Source: Magnolia sinica
Lineage: Eukaryota > Streptophyta > Magnoliopsida > Magnoliales > Magnoliaceae
Length of the DNA: 64,000 nt
NCBI RefSeq assembly: GCF_029962835.1
Contig: NC_080573.1
Location: 39,673,001 to 39,737,000 of the forward strand
Direction of reading: 5' to 3'
This document shows, one piece after another, positions 1-12,262 of this stretch; within the stretch, counting starts at the first letter, position 1, and each line of letters begins with the position of its first letter. Both the position numbers and the translations under genes were made by a program. The notes under the pieces are model-generated. The model saw only the letters and a list, made by a program, of their open reading frames with translations, did no database searches and was not told the origin of the DNA.

Positions 1-37
1 ACTAAAAACTTATAAATTTAAAGGTAGGAACTAGGGT
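1..37 (-). mobile_element. Flank of an Athila-like LTR interrupted by the giant-LTR array
   Basis: These bases abut the array at AGGGT, and sequence beyond the array's other end (27851 onward) begins TGGGT. Joined, the two flanks resemble the corresponding part of the related solo LTR near 14200-14235, so they look like one LTR split by the array. Assignment to the Athila-like LTR is an inference from that resemblance. Confidence 0.5.
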
Positions 38-3000
38 TGTCACGCCTCAAACTCGGAAACCGGGCTCACAAAATTTCTGATCACCGAATCCGGTGCCGAC
101 AGCCTTCGTAGTACCCCATTCTCGGCTCCCAGTGTGCATACACCAGATTTCCATCCTGGGATCCTACAAGGAGGATTTTTCAACGTACATTTATCTCGTA
201 AGAAGCATAACCACAAGTATACCCAAATTAAAAGAAATAACATCATCACCAACTATCCACTAATATAATCATTCAAGTACAATGCTGAAATGGAAATACA
301 ATATAAAGATATTAAAGAAAACTCCAAAAACTCCACTGCACGCTCTTGCCTCAGATCCGTTGCGTCCTGACATCACCTGCATGCATCTATCGTGTATAAG
401 CTTATAGAAAGCTTAGAGGAAGGTGAAAGTGTGTGCGCAAGATAAGTGCCAAGTATTCAATGCAATATAATGTCGAAAATATTGGCAAGATCATGAATCA
501 TACGATAATAGAGTAAGCGAAAATACTGACAAGTCTATGAGTCATACAATATCAAAGTACGCAATACAGATCAGCTATGTAAATGAGGAGTCACATAGAG
601 CCAAATATCAGATGCCGAGGGTACAATGCAATATGTAAATCCTGCTAAATATGTTTAAGCCATATAAGTGAAGAAACATAGCAACCCAAAATGCCATATG
701 CCTACGGATGAAATGCAATATGTGGTGCGAATGAAATGACCAAGTTGGAGTGTGAAGTCGGGATGATAGTACATAGTATCGTAGGCTCCAGGGTCCATCA
801 CAAGGGACTTCTATCCAAACCAGTCACATACTTAAATTTAGATAGTCAGACTCAATGTGGTAAACTCCTGATCTCAGGTTAGTCGCGCGCCCAACCGAAA
901 TCCTGGCCATATGAAGGTACACGTAACAAATAGTTACGAACCACCAGCCCGAGTGGATAGTGAATGAATGAATGAATGAGTATGCAATTCTTGCTCAATA
1001 AGTCCACATATAAATACGGTTCCTCTCTGGGATCATCACCGGGGTCTAGTACACTCTACACTGACTACGGCCTCCCTAGCCGCACAGCCTAGCGAGCGGA
1101 ATAGACCACACTATCTGCCTAATCAATAGTCTGCCAATACCTACACGGCTCATCAATAGCGGACCCATTTGCAAGCTAGTCAAACTCAACCTACTTATAG
1201 CCCCCTCACTCTGGCGGATAAGGCCACACCCCCTCCCAACTGACCACGACACAGTGGGAGACGTGGCTTACTGGTATTCGGCACTCGGGCCTCATGTATC
1301 CACTTGGTATAGACGTTGGGGCGTCTCTTAGCCTCAGAGGTTTAGGAACTTTCACCCACGGACATCCAAAGTGCCCAGATATTCGAACCAAATATTTTCG
1401 ATGTGCCATCTAGCCATTCACGACATGCCTGTGGAGGTCACGACCCTGATGTCACTAGGGCGCACAATGATCATGTCATACATATTCGACATGCATGAGT
1501 ACACCGTCCAGTCATGAAGCAATCTTTCGCGCACCGCGCGATCAAGTGGGGCACTCCGTCTCATAAGGAGTCCTGTAAATGCTTCAGCCCAACGGCTTAT
1601 ACTATGATCAAACATTCCTCATATCAAGCATACATATGATGCGTATGGGCATGAATCATGGAGTTATACTAAGCATGTTAAATGGTGATGAACTATCCTC
1701 ACAACGAAGATGGGCCTAGACGACCTACACACAAGAATGGGCCTATCAATGAGCCCTAGGGAGAGTTATAATGCAGACATTTAACCAACATTATTCTTAC
1801 AATGTAGACATCAAACCATCATTGCTCTCAAGGCATTGCCCGCCATAAACATCATTACATAAACCATGGTGGAATCACACATTGCAATAGGCCTTATGTA
1901 CGTCCCATTGGGCCTCAACCCATGGGCCTTAGATACATCAAATGAGTCGCATCATATGGGCCTCATATATGTCAAGGTGGGCCTCAACGGACGGGCCAAA
2001 AAGACATCAATATAGGCCTCATCACATCCCCAAAAAGAATCATATTTGAAGGATAATTTGGACCATACCACAAATAGCAATGGAGATAATAATTTTCACG
2101 ATTAAATAAATCACAGGGCCCACTATAAAGTTTATTTCCCAACTAATCTAATCATAAGGTCATAAAGATCTGGATTAAGAGGGAAAAACAAATATCATAT
2201 AGGTCCAAACTTGGTAGCCCAAGGGATTTTAATGGTGGACATTCAAACCCACTGTTTTCTATAATGTGGTCCACCTGATCCTAGATCTATCTCATTTTAC
2301 TTCTAATACAAGCCTAAGATGAGCTTATAAAGAGGGTTGGACGGTTTGGATGCAACACATGCATCACGGTGGGTCCTATAGGGATGGACAACATAGATAA
2401 AGCACATACCTCGTGATGGGGGCCACACTGATGGAAGGTGTGGAACACATACATCAGTGGGTCCCACGTGGGGCCCACAATAATGTTTATTTTCCACCCC
2501 ATCTATTAATAAGGTTACCAGACCCGGATGAAGAGGAAAAATAAATTTCATAATGATTCAAAACTTCTATGAAACCTAAAGGGTTTCAATGGCAGACGTT
2601 CAATCCTCCACTATTTCCCTGTGACGTGGGCCACCTGAGTCCCACATATGGCTGATTATTGGGTGGCCCACTGTCCTAAAGGGGCCCACCAAATGCACAA
2701 TGTTGATGTGCGGCACACATCATGGTGGGGCCCACGTATGAGACCCATATCCCTGCCCGTCCACAGCACAGAGGACGCTGCTTCGCCGTCCTCTAGACGT
2801 GCAGCAGCGTCAGTGTCAGCTGCTGTATATATATATATATATATATATATATTTTAAAACAGCTTTCTCACAGTTTTTTGCACGTGGGGCCCGCATCCGG
2901 AGAATCCGACCCATCTATTGGATTCTATGGCTCAAGACAGCCTGAATGAGCCCAATATTCGATGTGTTTTGGTGAATAGAAAAATCAAGGTGGGACCTAA

Positions 3001-4414
3001 CTGATTTGAACGGTAGAAATCACAGTTTTCTATGGAATGACTCGCTTGATTATCGGATTGGCTTCATTTTTCAGCTCAACGCCTAAAATGACTTAAGAAA
3101 TAGGATGGACAGTGTGGATTTAATTCATACATCAAGGTGGGGCCTGCATGAGTGGCCCACCCAAGTCTTGGAATCAAACTGGTATTTTTGTTTCACTGGA
3201 CGGTACACCACATCGTCAATTCACACTTCACTGGCGTCCAGCGTCCTAGGACGCTGGACGATTTTGGATACAACACATATTAAGGTGGGCCCCACCTTTA
3301 GACGTGCTGTCCAGGTGGGCCACCATATACATGGATAGTGTGGATAAAACATACACTAAGGTGGGGTCCATCCGAGTGGGCCACACAACCACATCATCAC
3401 ATAGAAAAATTAAAAAGAGAGGGTGAGAGAGAGAGAGACACGTGCGATGGAGGGACCCCGGCACTATGGGCCCTCCCTTCCATGTATTCAATCGTACATC
3501 AAGTGGGTCCCAATACATGTGGGCCCACCAAATCAAAATCAACGGCGGAGATTACTTCTCCACCAAAATAGAAGGTCTAGATGACCCTTATCAAACTAGA
3601 AAGTAAACATCATGATGGGGTCCATGGAGAATGGCCCCATCATGGAATGATGATGTGAATCATAGTGGGCCATCGACCACATCTAGGGTCCAAAGTGAAA
3701 TCAATACCATCAATCGGTAGCCCTCACTTGGCCCATCATCAAAACATGAAAATCTAGCATATAAAGCACCCACCGTTTGATCTTATTGGTCCGATGGAAC
3801 GTCGATCTCCTTATTTCCCTCTTTGATGGAAGATGATTAGAAATGAAGGACTAGGATGGTGGATCTTAGGATGGGAAGTGGGCCACACAACTCATTCTTT
3901 TCTCACCTTGGAAGAGCTTGGATGTGCACCTCTCTTTTGCTTGGAATTTGTGTTGAGAAAGAGAGAGAGAAGGGGTAGTTGTAAGAGAGGTGATGGATGT
4001 GAGGTGATAAGTGTACTTGACATGTATGGGTGTGTAAGAGAGAGGGTGAGAAAGAGTTGACTTTGGGACTGCTCTTGTACTTGACATGAGGTGATTGATT
4101 GATTGATTGATTGATTGATGAGACATGATGTAGAGATTCTCTTGGGATTGCAAATGCGCGGTGTTTTTCCTCGCACTGAACGCAGGCCCACACCTCCTGG
4201 CCTGGGTATCGAATCGGCACGTAATATGCGGTGTCAGAACCACGGCGACGGTACTGTCGCTAGGGTACAAGTCTCAGCTTGAGTCGACTTAGATCTACGA
4301 GATAGGACTTAGGGTCGTGCGCAAACGTCGATTATAGGTCGCGGGTTGCCGGAATTCAACGGGAAGGGTTGCGGAAGTCTACGGAACAATACAGATAATG
4401 ATACGGGCCTTATA
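38..4414 (-). repeat. Giant LTR, copy A (4377 bp)
   Basis: This is the 3'-most LTR of the minus-oriented array. It aligns along its whole length with copies B and C, with scattered mostly C/T and G/A differences. It has no credible coding sequence; the ORFs near 3866-4270 on the minus strand run through simple repeats. It contains several GTGGGCC-type blocks (about 1900-2760 and 3100-3560), an (AT)n run near 2826-2850, a GA run near 3428-3441 and a GATT run near 4093-4119, all at matching positions in the other copies. Confidence 0.85.
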
Positions 4415-4812
4415 ACTCTCCCCACCCAATAAAAATTTTGTCCTCAAAATTTACTATCACGCAGGACAAAGCAAGGTAAGAGGAAGCATCGACTTATCAA
4501 TACCATACAAGGCATAATCAATCTAGAAACAAATAGCGCTCCCTAATCTGAACCGCACGTTCTCAGGACGCCTCATCAACGCTATAACGACCCCACTGAT
4601 CCTCGGATCCCGGATAAAAACGATTGAAATGGAAATACTATGCGGCCTCACAATCTAAATGATAGGGAGTTATATCAGAAAGTTTCAAGGTTAATCGAAC
4701 TCGGGGATCTAAGCATTCTAAATTCTCAACAATCGTTGAGTGTAGGATAGCTATCAGTAGATATGTGATGTTATCTTCAGGTATTCCTAAGTTATGCTCT
4801 GATACCAACTTT
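4415..4812 (-). mobile_element. Internal region 1 of the giant-LTR element (398 bp)
   Basis: The spacer lies between LTR A and LTR B. Read on the minus strand it starts a few bases before TGGTATCAGAGC (primer site) and ends in GGGTGGGGAGAGT (polypurine tract) directly before the TGTAAGG-type LTR start. It is the same length as the second spacer. It has no open frame of note, so the element depends on another element's proteins. Confidence 0.8.
4796..4807 (-). promoter_or_regulatory. Primer binding site (tRNA-iMet type)
   Basis: The minus strand reads TGGTATCAGAGC, the usual plant retrotransposon primer site complementary to the initiator methionine tRNA. It lies 5 nt inside the LTR B edge. 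Confidence 0.85.
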
Positions 4813-7800
4813 TTTCACGCCCCAAACTCGGAAACCGGGCTCACAAAATTTTCGATCGCCGAATCTGGTGCTGGCAGCCTCCATAGTACCCCATTCTTGG
4901 CTCCTAGCACGCATGCGCCAAATTTTGACCCTGGGATCCTACAAGTAGGATTTTTCAACGTACATTTATCTCGTAAGAAGCATAACCACAAGTATACCTA
5001 AATTACAAGAAACAACATCATCACCAAATATCCACTAATATAATCTTTCGAGTACAATGCTGAAATAGAAATACAATATAAAGATATCAAAGAAAACTCT
5101 AAAAACTCCACCGCACGCTCCTGCCTCAGATCGGCTGCATCCTAACATCACCTGCACGCATCTATCATGCATAAACTTATAGAAAGCTTAGAGGGTGGTG
5201 AAAGTATGTGTGCAAGATAAGTGTCAAGTATTCAATGCAATACAATGTTGAAAATATCGGTAAGATCACGAATCATACGATAATAGAGTAAGCGAAAATA
5301 CTGACAAGTCTATGAGTCATACAATATCAGAGTACGTAATACAGATTAGCTATGCAAATGAGGAGTCATAAAAAGCCAAATATCAGATGCTGAGGGTACA
5401 ATGCAATGGCCATAGAAGTGTAGAAACATAATAACCCAAAATGCTATATGCATGTGGATGAAATGCAATATACGATGCGAATGAAATGACCAAGTTGGAG
5501 TGTGAAATCGGGATGATAGTACGTAGTATCCAGGCTACGAGGTCCATCACAAGAGACTTCTATCCAAACCAGTCTCATACCTAAATTTGGATAGTCAAAC
5601 TTGATGTGGTAATGTCTTGATCTCAGGTTAGTCGCGCGCCCAACTGAAATCTTGGCCATGAGAAGGTACACGTAACAAATAGTTGTACACCACTAGCCCG
5701 AGTGGATAGTAAATGAATGAGTATGCAATTCCTGCTCAATAAGTCCACATATCAGTACGGTTCCACTTTGGGATCATCACCGGGGTCTAGTACACTCCAC
5801 ACTGACTAGCGCCTCCCTAGCCGCACAACCCAGCGAGCAGAATAGACTACACTATCTGCCTGATCAGTAGTCTGCCAATACCTACCCAGCTCATCAATAA
5901 CGGACCCATTTGCGAGCTGGTCAAACTCAACCTAGCTTACAGCCTTCTCACTCTGGTGGATAAGGCCACACCCCCTCCCAACCGACCACGACACAGTGGG
6001 AGACGTGCCCTACTAGTATTCGGCACTCGGGTGCTCATGTATCCACTCGGTCTAGACGATGGGGTGTCTCCTAGCCTCGGAGGTTTAGGGACTTTCACCC
6101 ACGGACATCTAAAGTGCCAAGATGATCGAACCAAACATTTTCGGTGTCCCATCTAGCCATTCACGACATGCCTGTGGAGGTCACGGCCTTGATGATGCTA
6201 TGACGTACAATGATCATGTCACACATATGCGAGATGCATGAGTCACACCATCCAGTCATGCAGCAATCCTGCGCGCACCGCGCGATCATGTAGGGCACTC
6301 CATCTCATAAGGAGTCCCGTAAATGCCTCAGCCCAACGGCTTATGCTATGATCAAACGTTCCTCATATCAAGCATACATATGATGTGTATGGGCATGAAT
6401 CATGGAGTTATATTAAGCATGTTAAATGGTGATGAACTATCCTCACAGCGAAGATGGGCTTAGATGGCCTATACATAACAAGTATGGGCCTATCAATGGG
6501 CCCTAGGGAGAATTATAATGCGGACATTTAACCAACATTATTCTTATAATGTGGACGTCAAACCATCATTGCTCCTAAGGCATGGCCCGCTATAAACATC
6601 ATTACATAAACCATGGTGGAATCACACATTGCAATGGACCTTATGTACATCCCATTGGGCCTTAACCCATGGGCCTTAGATACATCAAATGAGCCGCATC
6701 ATATGGGCCTCAAATATCAAGGTGGGCCTCCACGAACGGGCCAAAAATACATCAATATGGGCCTCATCACATCCCCAAAAAGAATCATATTTGAAGGATC
6801 ATTTGGACCATACCACAAATAGCAATGGAAATAATAATTTTCATGGTTAAATAAATCACAGGGCCCACTATAAAGTTTATTTCCCAACCAATCTAATCAT
6901 AAGGTCATAAAGATCTGGATTAAGAGGGGAAAACAAATATCATATAGGTCCAAACTTGGTAGCCCAAGGGATTTTAATGGTGGACGTTCAAACCCACTGT
7001 TTTCTATAATGTGGTTCACCTGATCTTAGATCTGTCTCATTTTACTTCTAATACAAGCCTAAGATGAGCTTGCAAAGAGGGTTGAATGGTTTAGATGCAA
7101 CACATGCATCATGGTGGGTCCCATAGGGATGCACAACATAGATAAAGCACATACCTCGTGGTAGGGGCCACACTGATGGAAGGTGTGGAACACATACATC
7201 AATGGGTCCCACGTGGGGCCCACCATAATGTTTATTTTCCACCCAATCTGTTGATAAGGTCACCAGACCCGGATGAAGAGGAAAAACAAATTTCATAATG
7301 ATTCAAAACTTCTGTGAAACCCAAAGGGTTTCAATGGCAGACGTTCAATCCTCCACTATTTCCCTGTGATGTGGGCCACCTGAGTCCCACATACGGCTGA
7401 TTATTGGGGTGGCCCATTGTCCTAAAGGGGCCCACCAAATGCACAGTGTTGATGTATGACACACATCATGGTGGGGCCCACATATAGGACCCACGTCCCT
7501 GCCCGTCCACAGTGCAGAGGACGTTACTGCGCAGTCCTCTGGATGTGCAGCAGCAGCAGCGTTAGCTACTCTCTCTATATATATATATAAACAGTTTTCT
7601 TACAATTTTACGCATGTGGGGCCCGCATCCGGAGAATTTGACCCAGCCGTTGGATTTTATGGCTCAAGATAGCCTGAATGAGCCCAATATTCGATGTGTT
7701 TTGGTGAATAGAAAAATCAAGGTGGGTCTTAACTGATTTGAACGGTAGAAATCATAGTTTTCTCTAGTATGGCCTGCTTGATTATCGGATTGGCTTTATT

Positions 7801-8156
7801 TTTCAGCTCAACGCCTAAAATGACTTGGGAAATAGGATGGACGGCATGAGTTTAATTCATACATCAAGGTGAGGCCTGCATAAGCGGCCCACCCAAGTCT
7901 TGGAATCAAACTGCTATTTTTGTCTCACTGGACGGGACGGTACACCACACCGTCAGTTCACACTTCACTGACGTCCAATGTCCAGTAACGCTGGGCGGTT
8001 TTGGATACACCACATATTAAGGTGGGCCCCACCTTCAGACATGCTGTCCAGGTGGGCCACTATATGCATGGATGGTTGGATAAGACATACACCAAGGTGG
8101 GGTCCATCCGAGTGGGCCACACAGTCACATCATCACATAAAAAAATTAAAAAGAGA

Positions 8157-8201
<45 letters not shown>

Positions 8202-9168
8202 GTGCGATGGAGGGACCCCGGCACTATGGGCCCTCCCTTTCATGCATTCAATCGTACATCAAGTTGGTCCCAATACATGTGGGCCCACCAAATCTAAAAT
8301 CAATGGTGGAGATTACTTCTCCACCAAAATGAAAGGTCTAGATGACCCTTATCAAACTAGAAAGTAAACATCATGATGGGGTCCATGGAGAATGGCCCCA
8401 TCATGGAATGATCATGTGAACCATAGTGGTCCATCGCCAACATCTAGGGTCCAAAGTGAGATTCATACTATCAATCGATAGGACTCACTTGGCCCATCAT
8501 CAAAATATGAAAATCTAGCATATAAAGCACCCACCGTTCGATCTTCTTGGTCCGATGGAACGCCGATCTCCTTGTTTTCCTCTTTGATGGAAGATGATGA
8601 GAAATGAAGGACTAGGATGGTGGATCTGAGGATGGGAAGTGGGCCACACAACTCATTCTTTTCTCACCTTGGAAGAGCTTGGACATGCACCTCTCTTTTG
8701 CCTGGAATTTGTATTGAGAAAGAGAGAGAGAAGGGGTGGTTGTAAGAGAGGTGATGGATGTGAGGTGATAGGTGTACTTGACATGTATGGGTGTGTAAGA
8801 GAGAGTGAGAGAGAGTTGACTTTGGGGTTGCTCTTATACTTGACATGAGGTGATTGATTGATTGATAGATTGATGGGACATGATGTAGAGATTCTCTTGG
8901 GATTGCAAACACGCGGTGTTTTTCCTCGCACTGAACATGGGCCAACATCTCCTGGCTTGGGTATTGGATAGGCGTGTAATGCGCGCGTCGAAACCGCGGT
9001 GACGGTGCGGTCGCTAGAGTACAAGTTTCAGATTGAGCCGACTTAGATTTACGGGATACGACTTAGGGTAATGCGCAAATGTCGATTATAGGTCGCGGGT
9101 TGCCGGAATTTGACGGGAAGGATAGCAGAGGTCTACGGAACAGTACGAATTATGATACGGGCCTCACA
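4813..9168 (-). repeat. Giant LTR, copy B (4356 bp)
   Basis: This is the middle LTR of the array and is uninterrupted, so it is the best guide to the family. On the + strand its edge is TTTCACGCC (a mutated TGTCACGCC) and it ends GGGCCTCACA. Its (GA)n tract at about 8159-8199 is much longer than in copy A, while its (AT)n tract at 7574-7589 is shorter. It is non-coding apart from chance frames. Confidence 0.85.
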
Positions 9169-9566
9169 GTTCTCCCCACCTAATAAAAATTTCATCCTCG
9201 AAATTTATTATCACGCAGGATAAAGCAAGGGAAGAGGAAGCATCGACTTATCAATATCATACAAGGCATAATCAATCTATAAACAAATAGCGCTCCCTAA
9301 TCTGAACCTCACGCTCTTAAGACGCCTCATCAATGCTATAATGACCCCACTGTTCCTTGGATCCCAGATAAAAATGATTAAAACGGAAATATTATGCAGC
9401 CTCACAATCTAAACGATAGGGAGCGATATCAGAAAGTTTCTAGGTTTTTCGAACTCGGGGATCTAACCATTCTAAATTCTCAACAATCATCAAGTGTAGG
9501 GTAGCTATCAGCAGATATGTGATATTATCTTCAGGTATTCCCAAGTTATGCTCTGATACCAACTTC
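9169..9566 (-). mobile_element. Internal region 2 of the giant-LTR element (398 bp)
   Basis: This is a near-copy of the spacer at 4415-4812 and exactly the same length. On the minus strand it has the primer site near its start, then about 350 bp without a frame, then the block TTTCGAGGATGAAATTT followed by GGTGGGGAGAAC at the LTR edge. That final block resembles the conserved tail after pol in plant chromoviruses. This suggests gag-pol was deleted and the 5' leader joined to the 3' tail. Confidence 0.8.
9550..9561 (-). promoter_or_regulatory. Primer binding site (tRNA-iMet type)
   Basis: The minus strand reads TGGTATCAGAGC, 5 nt from the TGTCACG edge of LTR C. It is identical to the site in the first spacer. 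Confidence 0.85.
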
Positions 9567-12262
9567 TGTCACGCCCCAAACTCGGAAACTGGGCTCACAA
9601 AATTTTCGATCGCTGAATTCGGTACCGACAACCTCCGTAGTACCCCATTCTCGGTTCCCAACGCGCATGCACCAAATTCTAACCCTGGCTCCTACAAGGA
9701 GGATTTTCCAACATACATTTATCTCATAAGAAGTATACCCACAAGTACACCCAAATTATAAGAAACAACATCATCACCAAATATTCATAATATAATCATT
9801 CAAGTACAATGCTGAAATGGAAATACGATATAAAGATATCAAAGAAAACTTCAAAAACTCCACCACACACTTCACCTCAGATCGGTTGCATCCTAACATC
9901 ACCTGCACGCATCTATCGTGCATAAGCTTATAGAAAGCTTAGAGGGTGAAGAAAGTGTGTGCGCAAGATAAGTGCCAAATATTCAATGCAATACAATGTC
10001 GAAAATATTGGCAAGATCATGAATCATACGATAATAGAATAAGTGAAAATACTGACAAGTATATGAGTTATATAATATTAGAGTACGCAATACAGATCAG
10101 CTATGCAAATAAGGAGTCATAAAGATCCAAATATCAGATGCCGAGGGTACAATGGAATATGTAAATCCTGCTAAGTCTGTCTAGGCCATATAAGTGTAGA
10201 AACATAGCAACCCAAAATGCCATATGCCTACGGATGAAATGCAATATGCAATGCGAATGAAATGACCAAGTTAGAGTGTGAAGTCGGGATGATAGTACGT
10301 AGTATCTCAGGCTACGGGGTCCATCACAAGGGACTTCTATCCAAACTAATCCCATACCTAAATTTGGATAGTCAGACTCAATGTGGTAAACTCCTGATCT
10401 CAGGTTAGTCGCGTACCCAACCGAAATCCTGGCCATGCGAATGTACATGTAACAAATAGTTGCGCACCACTAGCCTGAGTGGATAGTGAATGAATAAATA
10501 AATGAGTATGCAATTCCTGCTCAATAAGTCCACGTATCAATACGGTTCCTCTTTAGAATCATTACCAGGGTCTAGTACACTCCACACTGACTACCGCCTC
10601 CCTAACCACACAACCCAGCAAGCAGAATAGACCACACTATCTGCCTGATCAGTAGTCTGCCAATACATACTCAGCTCATTAATAACGGACCTATTTGCGA
10701 GCTGGTCAAACTCAGCCTAGCTTACAGCCCCCTCACTCGGGTGGATAAGGCCACACCCCTTCCCAACTGACCACAACATAGTGGGAGACGCGCCCTACTG
10801 GTATTCGGCACTTGGACGCTCATGTATCCACTCGGTTTAGACGTTGAGGCGTCTCCTGACCTCGGAGGTTTAGAGACTTTCACCCATGGAGATTTGAAGT
10901 GCTCAGATGCTCAAACCAAATATTTTTGGTGTCCCATGTAGCCATCCACGACATGCTTGTGGAGGTCATGGCCCTGATGTCGCTAGAGCGTACAATGATC
11001 ATGTCACACATATGCGAGATGCATGAATCACACCGTCCAATCATGCAGTAATCTTGCGCGCACCGCGCGATCATGTAGGACACTCTGTCTCATAAGGAGT
11101 CTCGTAAATGCCTCAGCCTAATGGCTTATGCTATGATCAAACATTCCTCATATCAAGCATACATATGATGCGTATGAGCATGAATCATGGAGTTATACTA
11201 AGCATGTTAAATGGTGATGAACTATCCTCACAACGAAGATGGGCCTAGACGGCCTACACACAACAAGTATGGGCTTATCAATGGGCCCTAGGGAGAGTTA
11301 TAATGTGGACATTTAACCAACATTATTCTTACAATGTGGACGTCAAACCATCATTGCTCCTAAGGCATGACTTACCATAAACATCATTACATAAACCATG
11401 GTGGAATCACACATTGCAATAGGCCTTATATACATCCCATTGGGCCTTAACCCATGGGCCTTAGATACATCAAATGGGCCGCATCATATGGGCCTCATAT
11501 ATGTCAAGGTGGGCCTCAACGGACGGGCCAAAAATACTTCAATATGGGCCTCATTACATCCTCAAAAAGAATCATATTTGAAGGATCATTTGGACCATAC
11601 CACAAATAACAATGGAGATAATAATTTTCACGGTTAAATAAATCACAGGGCCCACTATAAAGTTTATTTCCTAACCAATCTAATCATAAGGTCATAAAGA
11701 CCTAGATTAAGAGGGGAAAACAAATATCATATAGGTCCAAACTTGGTAGCCAAAGGGATTTTAATGGTGGACGTTCAAACCCACTGTTTTCTATAATATG
11801 GTCCACCTGATCCTAGATCTGTCTCATTTTACTTCTAATACAAGCCTAAAATGAGCTTGCAAAGAGGGTTGGATGGTTTGGATGCAACATATGCATCATG
11901 GTGGGTCCCATAAGGATGGACAACATAGATAAAGCACATACCTCGTGGTGGGGGTCACACTGATGGAAGGTGTGGAACACATACATTAGTGGGTCCCACG
12001 TGGGGCCCACCATAATGTTTATTTTTCACCTAATCTGTTGATAAGGTCACCAGACCCGGATGAAGAGGAAAAACAAATTTCATAATGATTTAAAACTTTT
12101 GTGAAACCCAAAGGGTTTTAATGGCAGACGTTCAATCCTCCACTATTTCCCTGTGACGTGGGCCACCTGAGTCCCATATAAGGCTGATTATTGGGGTGGT
12201 CTACTATCATAAAGGGGCCCACCAAATGCATAGTGTTGATGTACGGTCACATCATGGTGGGG
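9567..12262 (-). repeat. Giant LTR, copy C, segment 1 of 3
   Basis: The segment starts TGTCACGCCCC and follows LTR B base for base until TGGGG (12258-12262), where a solo LTR is inserted. Segments 14474-14770 and 26414-27850 complete it. Without the insertions the copy is about 4.42 kb, matching copies A and B. Confidence 0.85.

Noticed and set aside
3866..4270. Overlapping minus-strand ORFs of 99-134 codons, repeated in the other LTR copies
   Set aside because: They run through GATT and GA repeats (INQSINQSINH-type peptides) and differ in frame and length between LTR copies.
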